From NCBI RefSeq assembly GCF_035818615.1, contig NZ_JAYKZY010000002.1, forward strand, positions 2,792,501 through 2,856,500: DNA of 64,000 nucleotides, read 5' to 3'. Of this stretch, positions 25,540 to 34,511 are shown one piece after another. The notes beneath the pieces were generated by a model. It did not search any database, was not told where the DNA came from, and saw only the letters and a list, made by a program, of their open reading frames with translations. A program made the translations under genes and the position numbers. Origin of the DNA: Sphingobium sp. CR2-8. GTDB taxonomy: Bacteria; Pseudomonadota; Alphaproteobacteria; Sphingomonadales; Sphingomonadaceae. How positions within the stretch are numbered: position 1 is the first letter of the stretch; each line of letters starts with the position of its first letter.

Positions 25540-27079
25540 CGGGACGCCCGTCCTCTCCGGTCTGGACTTCCGCTTCGTCCCCGAACGCATCGGCCTGATC
25601 GGCCGCAACGGCGTCGGCAAATCGACCCTGCTCGCCCTGATCGCCGGCGAGCGAAAGCCCACGCAGGGACAGGTCAGCGTCACCGGCACGCTCGCTACCT
25701 TGCGCCAGACGCTCGCGCCCGATCCCCACCAGTCCATCGCCGACCTGTTCGACCTGCGCGCGTCGATCGCCCTGCTGGACAAGGCGGAAGGCGGCCACGC
25801 GTCGATCGCGGAACTGGAGGCATGCGACTGGACCCTGCCCGCGCGATTGGCCGACGCGTTGGCGGACGTGGGACTGACGGCCGATCCGACGACGCCGCTT
25901 GCCCGGCTTTCGGGCGGCCAGCGCACCCGCGCGGCGCTGGTGGCGGCGGTTTTCGCCCGGCCCGACTGGCTGCTGCTGGACGAACCGACCAATCATCTGG
26001 ACGCGGAGGGTCGCGATGCCCTTGCCGCCCTGCTCCAGCGCTGGCGCGGCGGCGCGATCGTCGTCAGCCACGACCGCGCGCTGCTGGAACGGATGGACGC
26101 CATCGCGGAACTGACGACGCTGGGCATCGCCCGCTTTGGCGGCAACTGGTCGGCCTGGCGGGCGCGCAAGGATGTCGAACTGGCCGCCGCTAGGCATGCG
26201 CTCGACCAGGCCGATCGCCAGGCGTCGGACCTTGCCCGCAAGACCCAGATCGCGACCGAACGCCAGCAGAAACGCGACGGCGCGGGCGCACGACGGGCGG
26301 CAAAGGGCGGCATGCCGCGCATCCTGCTGGGGCGGCGTAAGCAGCAGGCGGAACAATCCAGCGGCGATGCCGCCCGCCGCGCGCAACAGCAAGCGGCGGA
26401 GGCGCAGGCGACAATGGCAGAGGCACGCGCCAGGATCGAGATCCTCGATCCCCTGCGGATCGCCTTGCCCTCCGCCAACGTGCCGCCGGGGCGCATCCTC
26501 GTCACGCTCGACGATGTCACCGCGGGCCATGATGCCGACGATCCACCGCTTCGTGGGATCAACCTCACCATCGCCGGGCCGGAGCGGATCGCCATCACCG
26601 GTCCCAACGGGTCAGGCAAATCGACGCTGCTGCATCTGATCGCGGGTGATCTGGCGCCGATCGCCGGTCATATCCACCGGCCGGTGGATTGCGCCCTGCT
26701 CGATCAGGACGCCAGCCTGCTCCTGCCGCACGCCACAATCGCCGACAATTTCGCTCGCCTGCATCCAGGCGCCACCCGCAATGCGGTCCATGCCGCCCTG
26801 GCGCGCTTCCGCTTTCGCGCCGATCTGGCGCTGCAACGGGTGGACAGCCTGAGCGGGGGGCAAAGGCTGCGCGCGGCGCTCGCCTGCGTGCTGGGTGGCG
26901 ACAGCCTACCGCCGCTGCTGTTGCTGGACGAGCCAACCAATCATCTCGACCTCGATTCGATCATGGCGATCGAACAGGGCCTAGTGGCTTATGACGGCGC
27001 GCTGCTGGTCGTCAGCCACGACCCCGCATTCCTCGACGCGATCCGCATCACGCGGCGGATCGCGCTGGGCGGTCCCTAA
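25496..27079 (+). CDS. ABC-F family ATPase (ribosome-associated)
   Basis: A 527-aa protein with two ABC ATPase domains and no membrane segments. Domain 1 has GRNGVGKSTLLALIAGE, LSGGQRTRAALV and LLLDEPTNHLD; domain 2 has GPNGSGKSTLLHLIAGD, LSGGQRLRAAL and LLLDEPTNHLD. The charged interdomain linker at about residues 225-310, rich in Arg, Lys, Gln and Ala, is the P-site tRNA interaction motif that defines ABC-F translation factors. It could be a housekeeping factor such as Uup/EttA or an antibiotic-protection protein; the drug-efflux operon just downstream (convergent) favours neither strongly. AGGAAAGA precedes ATG 25496. Confidence 0.92.
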   Translation: MPAITLSKLGWSAPDGTPVLSGLDFRFVPERIGLIGRNGVGKSTLLALIAGERKPTQGQVSVTGTLATLRQTLAPDPHQSIADLFDLRASIALLDKAEGGHASIAELEACDWTLPARLADALADVGLTADPTTPLARLSGGQRTRAALVAAVFARPDWLLLDEPTNHLDAEGRDALAALLQRWRGGAIVVSHDRALLERMDAIAELTTLGIARFGGNWSAWRARKDVELAAARHALDQADRQASDLARKTQIATERQQKRDGAGARRAAKGGMPRILLGRRKQQAEQSSGDAARRAQQQAAEAQATMAEARARIEILDPLRIALPSANVPPGRILVTLDDVTAGHDADDPPLRGINLTIAGPERIAITGPNGSGKSTLLHLIAGDLAPIAGHIHRPVDCALLDQDASLLLPHATIADNFARLHPGATRNAVHAALARFRFRADLALQRVDSLSGGQRLRAALACVLGGDSLPPLLLLDEPTNHLDLDSIMAIEQGLVAYDGALLVVSHDPAFLDAIRITRRIALGGP

Positions 27080-27083
27080 GCCG

Positions 27084-28612
27084 TCAGTGGGCGGCGGAGG
27101 TGTCGACAGGCCTGGTCGGACGCGGCGCTATCCAGACGACGACCGCCGCCGCGAACAGGACCATGCTGGATACGACGAACACATGGTCGACCGCCATGGC
27201 GATCGCTTCCTTCTCGACCAAGTTGGAAATCGTCTGGCGCACCTGCTCGGGACCCAGGCCGATGCCCGACAAGAGCGACTGGGTGGCATCGGGTTGGAGG
27301 TTTGCCGCCAGTTCGTTGCGCGACACGCGCTGCGAATCGCCCCAGATGGTCAGCACCAGCGATGTCGCGATCGCGACGGCCATCGTCCGCACGAAATTCT
27401 GCAACCCCGCCGCCGACGCCGTTTCGTCGGGCCGTACCGATCCCAGCGTCAGGGTCGTGAGCGGAATGAAGAAGAAGGGCAATGCGAAACCCTGGACGAA
27501 CTGCGGGATCAGCATGCTGCCGAAATCGATACCGCTGGTCCAGTGACTACGCACCAGCGACATGACGCCCAGCCAGGCGACCGCAAAGGAAATCAGGAAG
27601 CGGGGATCGACCTTCGTCATCAGCTTCGCCGCCACCGGCGCCGTGAACAGCGCAGCCAGCGCCGTCATGGCCGTCACGATGCCCGCCAGCGTCGCGGTAT
27701 AGCCCATCGACGTCTGCAACCATTGCGGGATGACGACGATGCCCGCAAAATAGGCGCCGAAGCAGAGCGACAGGGTGAACACGCCGGAACTGAAACCGAC
27801 ATGGCGAAACACCCGCAGGTCGACCACCGGATGTTCTTCGGTCAATTCCCATATGACGAACGCCAAGAAACCCACGACCGCAAGCACCGCCAGGACGACG
27901 ATCAACGGATCGGCGAACCAGTCATGATCGCGCCCGATATCCAGCATGATCTGCAGGCAACCGATCCAGAATATCAGCAGCATCAGGCCGATCTTGTCGA
28001 TCGGCACTTTGGCCGTATCCGTTTCCACCGGCCGCAGCAACGCCTGGGCCGCGAACACGCATAGGACCGCGATCGGCAGGTTGATGAAGAAGATCCAGTG
28101 CCAGCTCCAATTGTCGCTGATATAGCCGCCGATGATCGGCCCCATCGCCGGTCCCATCAGCGTCGTCATCGCCCATAGGCCCATGGCGCGCCCGCGCGTT
28201 TCGGGGGGAAGATGCGCATCAGCAGCGTCTGCGACATGGGCATGATCGGCCCGCCGCATACGCCCTGCCCGATGCGGCAGGCGACCAGCATGCCCAGCGT
28301 GCCGGACAGGCCGCACAGCACCGAAAACAGCCCGAAACCGACCATCGCCAGCGTGAACACCCGCACCACGCCGAACCGCTGCGCCAGCCACCCGGTCAGC
28401 GGCACGCAAATGGCTTCGGCCACCGCATAGGATGTGATGATCCACGTCCCCTGATCGGGCGAAATGCCGAGATTGCCGGCGATATGCGGCACGGAGACAT
28501 TGGCGATGGTCAGGTCCAGCACCACCATGAAATTGCTCATGGCCAGCACCAGCCCCGCCAGGGTCCGGCGGCGCGGGGAGAGTCGCGAAAAAATATTGTC
28601 GTCGCCGCTCAT
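27084..28612 (-). pseudogene. emrB: DHA2-family MFS drug exporter EmrB-like, interrupted by a -1 base frameshift
   Basis: A 14-TM proton-driven drug exporter that works with a periplasmic adaptor and outer-membrane channel. The N-terminal part (LAGLVLAMSNFMVVLDLTIA, IITSYAVAEAICVPLTGWLA, motif A near LAQRFGVVRVF) ends at LLMRIFPP. The rest continues in another frame with ETRGRAMGLWAMTTLMGPAM and GPIIGGYISDNWSWHW, motif C-like. Restoring one C in the six-C run at 28203-28208 (G on the plus strand) joins them into about 509 aa. As given, the protein would stop after five or so helices. emrA lies 54 bases upstream in the same operon. Confidence 0.9.
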
Positions 28613-28666
28613 CGCCCGGGCGTTCCTTATTCTCTTGGCCTTATCTCTTGGCCATATTGATCGGCC

Positions 28667-29821
28667 TTATTGGTCGGAAAGATCGATCTCGACATCCATG
28701 GACAGGCCCACGCGCAACGGATGTGCCGCCAGTTCCTTGGGGTCGAGCGCGATGCGCAGCGGCAGGCGCTGCACCACCTTGATCCAGTTGCCGGTCGCAT
28801 TCTGGGCCGGGATCAACGACAGGGACGATCCGGTGCCGCCGGAAAAGCCGACGACCTTGCCATGATAGACGACGTCGCCGCCATAAAGGTCCGACGTGAC
28901 CGTGGCGGGCATGCCGACTTTCACGCCGCGCAGCTGGCGCTCCTTGAAATTGGCGTCCACATAGACCTGGGACAGGGGCACGATGCTCATGATCGGGCTG
29001 CCCTGCGCCACGCGCTGGCCGACCTGCACCTGCCGCTTGGTCACGATGCCGTCGATCGGCGCGCGGATGACGCTGCGGTCCAGGTTGAGGCGAGCCGAAT
29101 CCAGCTTCGCCTGCGCCGCCATGACCGCCGGATCGGTGTCGATCGTCGATCCGCGCACCAGTGCGTCGTTGGCTTCCAGCTGGCCGCTGGCCGCGCTACG
29201 CGTCGCCTGCGCTGTCTGCACGCCGGCCCGCGCCAGATCCAGCGCCGCCCGCGCCGCTGCATAGCCCTTGCGCGCGCTCGTCACCTCGTCACCCGACACC
29301 GCGCCATCGCCGACCAGCGCCTCGCGCCGTTGCAAATCGACCCGCGCCTTTTCCAAGTCCGCCTGCGCCGTCGCCAACTGCGCGCGCGCCTGCACGATGT
29401 CCGCGCCGCGTGCGTCGACCTGCGCGGCCAGCGCCGTGCTGGTCGCCGACGTCTGGCGGAAACGGCGCTTGGCTTCGGCCAGTTCGGCCTGCGCCTGTGC
29501 CACCGCGATCTTCGCGTCGGTGGGGTCCAGCTTCACCAATATGTCGCCGCGCTTCACCGCCTGCGTATCGCTGACCAGCACTTGCGTCGCCTGCGCCGAC
29601 ATGAGCGGCGTCACCTGCGCCATTTCGGCGTTCACATAGGCATTGTCGGTGGCGACATGATTGCGCCCCACCAACAGATACCAGATGCCCCACAACACGC
29701 CCAAGACGATGACCGCCAGGCCCAGCCGGATCAGCCAGGTCTTGCGCGCGGACGGGTTGCCCGCTTCCTGCGGCGCGTCGTGGCTGTCCTGGGCGGCGTT
29801 ATCGGATGTGGCGTCAGCCAT
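28667..29821 (-). CDS. emrA: HlyD/EmrA-family periplasmic adaptor
   Basis: The 384-aa membrane-fusion protein has one N-terminal membrane helix (LIRLGLAVIVLGVLWGIWYL) and the lipoyl half-motif ATDNAYVNAEMAQVTPLMSA, followed by a long alpha-helical hairpin rich in Ala/Gln (about residues 85-215). The second lipoyl half contains RAPIDGIVTKRQVQVGQRVA, and a beta-barrel with VDANFKERQLRGVKVG ends the fold. This is the EmrA/FarA type that bridges an MFS pump and a TolC-like channel. ATG 29821 overlaps the end of the channel gene by eight bases. Confidence 0.93.
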   Translation of the reverse strand: MADATSDNAAQDSHDAPQEAGNPSARKTWLIRLGLAVIVLGVLWGIWYLLVGRNHVATDNAYVNAEMAQVTPLMSAQATQVLVSDTQAVKRGDILVKLDPTDAKIAVAQAQAELAEAKRRFRQTSATSTALAAQVDARGADIVQARAQLATAQADLEKARVDLQRREALVGDGAVSGDEVTSARKGYAAARAALDLARAGVQTAQATRSAASGQLEANDALVRGSTIDTDPAVMAAQAKLDSARLNLDRSVIRAPIDGIVTKRQVQVGQRVAQGSPIMSIVPLSQVYVDANFKERQLRGVKVGMPATVTSDLYGGDVVYHGKVVGFSGGTGSSLSLIPAQNATGNWIKVVQRLPLRIALDPKELAAHPLRVGLSMDVEIDLSDQ

Positions 29822-31328
29822 GGGGTTGATCCTTGGACTGGAAGTCGCTGGCGGCAAAACCGCCGCCCAGCGCACGGATGAGGGCAATATCGGTGGAAAA
29901 GGCGCTGGCCTCCAGCCCGGCGAGGGACTGTCGCGCGCCCAATAGCTGGTCCTCGACGTTCAGCACGTCAAGATAGGTGGACAGGCCGCCCTTGTAGCGT
30001 TTCTGCGCGATGGCATAGGCGTCCTGCGACGCCGTGACCGCCGCGCGCGCATCGACCAGCCGCTGGTCCAGCGTCCGGCGCATGGTGACGGCGTCGGCCA
30101 CCTCCTGATAGGCGGTCAGCACGGTCTTGTCGTAACTGGCGACCGCCTCGTCATACGTGGCGCGCGCGCCACGATACTGGCCCTGCAACGCCCCGCCATG
30201 GAAGATCGGCAGGCTGATCGCGGGGCCGACATTGCCGAACAGCGATCCCTTGTCGAACAGGCTGTTGATGAACGGCTTGGGCGCGCCGGTCGCCGACGTG
30301 CCGGTAAAGACCGTGTCATAGCCCAGCGACTGCACGCCGATCAGCGCGCTCAGCCGCACGGCGGGAAAGAAGTCCGCCCGCGCCACCTTGATCCGCTTGG
30401 CCGCCGCTTCCGTCCGGGCCAGCGCCGCAGCGATGTCGGGACGGCGCGCGACCAGATTGGTCGTGACATCGGCAGGCAGGCCCAGCGGCGCCAGCGCGCC
30501 GATCTTGGGCCGCGTGATCGACAGGCCGCGATCCGGCCCTGCGCCGATCAGCGCGGCGATCTGATGCTGGCGCAGTTCGATCGCCATGGTCGCGGCGCTC
30601 AGTTGCGCGCGCGCCGACGATACGGTGGCGTCCGCCTGCCGCACGCTGCCGCGAGTGTCGAGGCCGTTGCGCTGCCGATCGGCGGCCAGCTTCTGGCTCG
30701 CCATCCGGATGTCGAGCGTCTGCTGCGCGATATCCGCCTCGTCATGCAGTCGCGCCAGGTCGGCATAGGCGTCGGCGATACCCGTGGTCAGCGCCAGCCG
30801 CGCCTGCTGTGCATCGATCTGCGCCGCGCGGGTTTCCGACGTGGCGGCAGCCAGCGCCGCCCTATTCCGGCCCCACAGGTCGAGGTCGAAGCCCAGATCG
30901 AGCGCCACGCGCCCGGTGCCCAGCCACCCCTTCGGCACGAAATTGCGGGGCTGACCCATATTATAGCTTTGCTTGGTCGCCGCCGCGCTCGCATCCAGGT
31001 CGGCCGATGGCAGCAACGCCGCGCCCGCCTGCTGCGCCATGCCCGCCGCCTTGCGGAAACGGGCGCTGGCAGCGGCGACGTCGGGCGACGCGCGCAACCC
31101 TTCGGCGATCAGTTGGTCCAGTTGCGGGTCGCCATAGGCGCGCCACCAGCCATCGCCCGGCCAGGCAACCGGGGAAGCCGTCAGGCTGCGCGCCGCCGCG
31201 ACGCTGGCGGGTGCGCGCAGTTCCGGCTTTGCGCCCAGATCGGGGACAGCCGCGCAAGCCGCCAGCAACAGAAGGGAAGACGCCATGCCACCCGTTCGGG
31301 CGGCCAGGGTAATGCGACTCACGGACAT
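29814..31328 (-). CDS. NodT/OprM-family outer-membrane efflux lipoprotein
   Basis: The 504-aa channel protein has a lipoprotein signal (SSLLLLAACAA) and two OEP repeats, each with the long helical hairpin and the conserved pieces GWWRAYGDPQLDQLIAEGL, GFDLDLWGRNRAALAAATSE, LVARRPDIAAALARTEAAAK and RYKGGLSTYLDVLNVEDQLL. It provides the outer-membrane exit for the EmrAB-type pump encoded downstream. It is first in the operon, starting about 90 bases from the divergent tetR gene, and is most likely repressed by that TetR. Confidence 0.94.
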   Translation of the reverse strand: MSVSRITLAARTGGMASSLLLLAACAAVPDLGAKPELRAPASVAAARSLTASPVAWPGDGWWRAYGDPQLDQLIAEGLRASPDVAAASARFRKAAGMAQQAGAALLPSADLDASAAATKQSYNMGQPRNFVPKGWLGTGRVALDLGFDLDLWGRNRAALAAATSETRAAQIDAQQARLALTTGIADAYADLARLHDEADIAQQTLDIRMASQKLAADRQRNGLDTRGSVRQADATVSSARAQLSAATMAIELRQHQIAALIGAGPDRGLSITRPKIGALAPLGLPADVTTNLVARRPDIAAALARTEAAAKRIKVARADFFPAVRLSALIGVQSLGYDTVFTGTSATGAPKPFINSLFDKGSLFGNVGPAISLPIFHGGALQGQYRGARATYDEAVASYDKTVLTAYQEVADAVTMRRTLDQRLVDARAAVTASQDAYAIAQKRYKGGLSTYLDVLNVEDQLLGARQSLAGLEASAFSTDIALIRALGGGFAASDFQSKDQPHG

Positions 31329-31417
31329 ATCAAACCGTACCACCTAGTATGAAAATTGCACTTGCCGCCCATGACCGACCTTGTCAACCGAAATAGCGTA
31401 CTCTATGGTACGATTTC
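31329..31417. promoter_or_regulatory. Divergent promoter/operator region of the efflux operon and tetR
   Basis: The 89-base gap contains the inverted repeat GTAC-TCTATG-GTAC (31398-31411) and a second GTAC-centred site, ACCGTACCACCTAGTAT (about 31334-31350), near the efflux-operon start. Reading towards tetR, TTGTCA (31381-31386) and TATGGT (31404-31409) are 17 bases apart, a plausible -35/-10 pair whose -10 lies inside the inverted repeat. This is the classic layout for TetR autorepression. Confidence 0.6.
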
Positions 31418-32077
31418 ATGACAACCGCCGTAGCCCCTGCAGCCCCCACTAGACGGGAAGCCCGCCGCCAGGATCGGCGTGACGCGATCCTGACCGTCGC
31501 CCAGACCTATTTCCTGCAACATGGCTTTGCGGACACGACCATGTCCGGCATCGCGGCGGAACTGGGCGGGTCGAAGGGCACCTTATGGAATCACTTTCCG
31601 TCCAAGGAAGCCCTGTTCGCTGCCGTCGTGGAACGCGCCGCCAAGGCCTATCAGGCGCGGCTGTCCCAGATACTGGACCCGTCCAGCCCCCTCAAACAGA
31701 CCTTGCATCGCGCCTGTCATAGCCTGATCGAAAAGATCACCGCGCCCGAAGCCAGCGCGCTGCACCGACTGATCGTCGCCCAGGGCCGCCGCTTCCCGGA
31801 ATTGAGCCAGATATTCTTCGATCTGGCGCCGCAGAATACCCGTCTGTTGCTGGCGGAATTTCTGCGTGGGGCGATGGCGCGCGGGCAGTTGCGCTCAGCC
31901 GACCCGGTCGACGCCGCCCGCGCTCTGATGTCTCTTTCGATGTCCGGTTGCCACCAGCAGATGCTGATCGGGCGGATCGATCGCGCTGCACCCGACCAGA
32001 TAGAGGCTGACGCCGCTTTTGCCGTCGATATCTTTCTGCGCGCCTACGCGCCCGCGACGGATGCTCCGTCGGCCTGA
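31418..32077 (+). CDS. TetR/AcrR-family transcriptional repressor
   Basis: The 219-aa protein has the TetR N-terminal HTH: RRDAILTVAQTYFLQHGFAD, TTMSGIAAELGGSKGTLWNH and FPSKEALFAAVVE. The C-terminal half is an all-helical ligand domain of the TetR_C type (LHRLIVAQGRRFPELSQIFF). Its divergent position and the GTAC palindrome covering its own -10 region indicate that it represses itself and the efflux operon until a pump substrate binds. The ligand is unknown. Confidence 0.92.
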   Translation: MTTAVAPAAPTRREARRQDRRDAILTVAQTYFLQHGFADTTMSGIAAELGGSKGTLWNHFPSKEALFAAVVERAAKAYQARLSQILDPSSPLKQTLHRACHSLIEKITAPEASALHRLIVAQGRRFPELSQIFFDLAPQNTRLLLAEFLRGAMARGQLRSADPVDAARALMSLSMSGCHQQMLIGRIDRAAPDQIEADAAFAVDIFLRAYAPATDAPSA

Positions 32078-32118
32078 TGCGGCGGTCACCGGAAAGGGGC
32101 GATCTATTCGGTAACGCT

Positions 32119-32739
32119 CTATGGTGTCGGCAATCCCATCTCCTCACATGCCGCCCCAGCGCCATCGCCCACCGGACATAGCGCATAACCCCGCCCCTTG
32201 ACCGTGCGGAGCATCGCCATGCCGAAGCCGCGATCCAGCTTGCCGCGCAGCCGCGACATATGCACTTCGACGCTGTTGGTGCCGGGGTCGAAATCCAGCC
32301 GCCATATGGCGCGCAAAAGGTCCGTTCGACTCACCGCCTGCCCCGGTCGCCGCGCCAGATACAGCAGCAGCTCATATTCCCGCGCCAACAGCGCGATGGT
32401 GCGACCATCGCGTTCGACCCGCCGGTCGACCAGCCTGATTGTCAGGTCGCCCAGCGTCAGCCGGGGCTGCCCCGCATCGGTCAGGCGGATGATCCGCGCC
32501 ACCGTCTCCGCCTCATGCATCCAGGGGCCGACCACTTCCTGCATGCCGTCTTCCAGCGCGCGGGCGCGGGCGGCGGGATCGTCTATGTCCTGCCACAATA
32601 TGGTGGCGTCGCCGACGCGCACCAAAGGCGGCCGTTGGAGCCCCGGCCGGATCGCCAGTTCCACGCCGCGCGCGCTGAGCGCCCGTGCGACCGGGGCGAA
32701 ATCCGCGCCTACGCCATGACATTCCACCCTGTTGCCCAC
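32119..32739 (-). CDS. Winged-helix (OmpR/PhoB-type) regulator with a degenerate receiver-like N-terminus
   Basis: The C-terminal half (about residues 92-190) is a clear Trans_reg_C winged helix: LTLGDLTIRLVDRRVERDGR, LLAREYELLLYLARRPGQAV and TNSVEVHMSRLRGKL, ending MLRTVKGRGYAL. The N-terminal 90 residues have the size of a receiver domain but lack an obvious DD...D...K phospho-acceptor set, so control by phosphorylation is unlikely. No histidine kinase is adjacent. It is last in a minus-strand run of four genes beginning with a 46-aa peptide and probably regulates them. The start (GTG 32739) is uncertain; GTG 32727 is possible. Confidence 0.75.
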   Translation of the reverse strand: MGNRVECHGVGADFAPVARALSARGVELAIRPGLQRPPLVRVGDATILWQDIDDPAARARALEDGMQEVVGPWMHEAETVARIIRLTDAGQPRLTLGDLTIRLVDRRVERDGRTIALLAREYELLLYLARRPGQAVSRTDLLRAIWRLDFDPGTNSVEVHMSRLRGKLDRGFGMAMLRTVKGRGYALCPVGDGAGAACEEMGLPTP

Positions 32740-32787
32740 ACTTGGTCCGTCATGTCTTCGTCCGACATATTCGACCGGGCGCCAGCG

Positions 32788-33711
32788 TCAAAAACAAGCC
32801 ATTTCATGTCCATTATGGAGGCTTCGCAACGCCGCCTCGCTGGCATGGCGCACAAGCGGACTGGAATTGCGTGTGCCCTGCTCGGCATGCGTCAAGCGGT
32901 CCCTGGGGTCGGTCAGCGTCGTCCCGATCGCCTGCCAGGCGGTGCAGCGCATGGCGTCCACCGGATGGCCTGCCGCGAAATTCCAGGCTAGGTCGATCGC
33001 GTTGCCGGTGCCGCATCCGACCGCCAGTTCCAGCAATAACTGGGCGCTTGCCACCGTCATGCATTCGGCGATGGCCCCGCGCGCCGTGTCGAACCGATAT
33101 TGCCGCCGCCACCCCTGATCGGGCGCGCTGGCCAATATGTTGAGCGACACCGACAGCGACTCCGCAGGCAATTGCGCATGCACGTCGCGATTGGCGCGAT
33201 AGAGCAGCATCTTTCCTTCGGACAGGCTGCTGCGTTCGACGAAGCGCAGCGACACCGCTTCCCCGTCCGCGCCGATGACGTCGCCCGGATCATAGGCATA
33301 ATAATCCGACGCATAGCCGGGCCCCAGATAGCCGACGGTCAGGAAATCGAAGCTATGATCATGCGGCACATGGTAGAGGAAGGCGGACGGCCCGCTCGAC
33401 CGCACCACATGGTCGCGCTCGGCCGGCCAGAAGGCGGCGCGCAGCACATAGCGATCGGTCGGTGGATGCAGCAGCACGACTTGGGCCGAATAGGGATTGA
33501 CCCGCCTTTGCCCGGCGCAGCGATCCTTGAGTTCAGCTATCGCCAGGTCGGACAGGAAATCCCGGTTGCGCGACAAAGCATGCAGCATCGGCGCGGCCGC
33601 CGCCAATCCCTCTTCGCAGCGGGGATCGAAGGCGGCGCTTTCGCACCAGTCGATCAGCGCTTCCAGGTCGATGACCGTCCCATCCTCCAGCGGCGTCATC
33701 AGACGGGGCAT
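32788..33711 (-). CDS. Uncharacterised protein with cupin-like HxH barrel and HEAT-like C-terminus
   Basis: A 307-aa soluble protein. The middle looks like a cupin-type beta-barrel with a possible metal site: FLYHVPHDHSFDFLTVGYLG (His117, His119) and RANRDVHAQ (His178). The C-terminal 90 residues form short helical repeats (MRCTAWQAIGTTLTDPRDRL, LVRHASEAALRSL) like HEAT repeats. The upstream neighbour has the same order of parts, so the two look like diverged paralogues, but only this one keeps the histidines. Its start overlaps the upstream gene by 13 bases. A metal-dependent oxygenase or hydroxylase acting on the nearby 46-aa peptide is a guess from context. No named family is assigned. Confidence 0.6.
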   Translation of the reverse strand: MPRLMTPLEDGTVIDLEALIDWCESAAFDPRCEEGLAAAAPMLHALSRNRDFLSDLAIAELKDRCAGQRRVNPYSAQVVLLHPPTDRYVLRAAFWPAERDHVVRSSGPSAFLYHVPHDHSFDFLTVGYLGPGYASDYYAYDPGDVIGADGEAVSLRFVERSSLSEGKMLLYRANRDVHAQLPAESLSVSLNILASAPDQGWRRQYRFDTARGAIAECMTVASAQLLLELAVGCGTGNAIDLAWNFAAGHPVDAMRCTAWQAIGTTLTDPRDRLTHAEQGTRNSSPLVRHASEAALRSLHNGHEMACF

Positions 33712-34511
33712 GCAGCGCCTCCCGCCTGCGCAAGGGTCCGCGCCGCCAGTTCCCGCACGCTCTCATCCGTTTCCTTTTCTGCCATCACGCGCAACGCGGG
33801 CAGCGCGCCCCGCGTGTCGAGCGCCAGATATTCGCGCATCACCGCCCAGCGCTGGGCCGGCAGGGGCGCGTCCAGCGCCTGCACGAACTGATCCGCCGCA
33901 TCGCGCCGCCGCTGCAATCGCAACAGCGAGAGCAACATCAGGGCGCGGGCATGCCCCTCATCCGCCTGCGCGCTGGCGATGGCCCGCCCGTCGTCGCAGC
34001 TATGCATGCGCGATCGGACCGGTCCCGGTGGTGCGATCTGGACACGCAACAGCATCAGCGGCGCATCGTCCGGGCACAGGCACAGCGCCTCGCGCCGCTC
34101 GTCCAGCATCACCACCTGCCCTTGCGCGCAATGCGCCGCGCCGACGGCCACGGCTCGGTCGCCCTCCAGCCGCCAGGCATCCCCGCACAGCGCCCGATTC
34201 AGCGGACGACACAGGCTGACTCGGCCGGAAAAATGCACGCGTTCGGCCCGTTTCCCGCCTCCATCCCATATCGTCGCCGTCATCCATATCCTCTCGGTGC
34301 GCGCGAGAACCAGATGGCGCGCGCCACCCTGCCGACTGGCGCGAAAACCCGGCAGATGCCTGGGGTCGGTCGCCATGGCATCCAGCTGTCCAGCCATCAT
34401 CGCCTCGAACCAGCCGATATCGTCCAGGAACGGCCGTATCAGTCCGATCGCCTGTTGCAGCGGCACGGCGTCGGCCGCCACGACAGCCTCCGCCAGCGCC
34501 ACCGGGATCAT
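33699..34511 (-). CDS. Uncharacterised beta-barrel/HEAT-like protein, coupled to a 46-aa peptide gene
   Basis: The 270-aa product begins at ATG 34511, which overlaps the stop of the peptide gene (ATGA). The N-terminal region is helical (LQQAIGLIRPFLDDIGWFEA). A central beta-rich part contains RHLVLARTERIWMTATIWDG and RVHFSGRVSLCRPLNRALCG, and the C-terminus has HEAT-like helices (WAVMREYLALDTRGALPALR, TDESVRELAARTLAQAG). Layout and length resemble the downstream gene, but the HxH metal residues are absent. A pair of one active and one inactive paralogue, working as a complex on the small peptide, is a reasonable inference. No family recognised. Confidence 0.55.
   Translation of the reverse strand: MIPVALAEAVVAADAVPLQQAIGLIRPFLDDIGWFEAMMAGQLDAMATDPRHLPGFRASRQGGARHLVLARTERIWMTATIWDGGGKRAERVHFSGRVSLCRPLNRALCGDAWRLEGDRAVAVGAAHCAQGQVVMLDERREALCLCPDDAPLMLLRVQIAPPGPVRSRMHSCDDGRAIASAQADEGHARALMLLSLLRLQRRRDAADQFVQALDAPLPAQRWAVMREYLALDTRGALPALRVMAEKETDESVRELAARTLAQAGGAACPV

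Noticed and set aside
9862..28208. Programmed -1 frameshifting as the normal expression mode of nadA, emrB and fdhD
   Set aside because: Although two sites match C_CCC_CCG, these families are not known to be recoded, the fdhD site differs, and three same-sign losses in C/G runs fit consensus error better. Kept only as an alternative.
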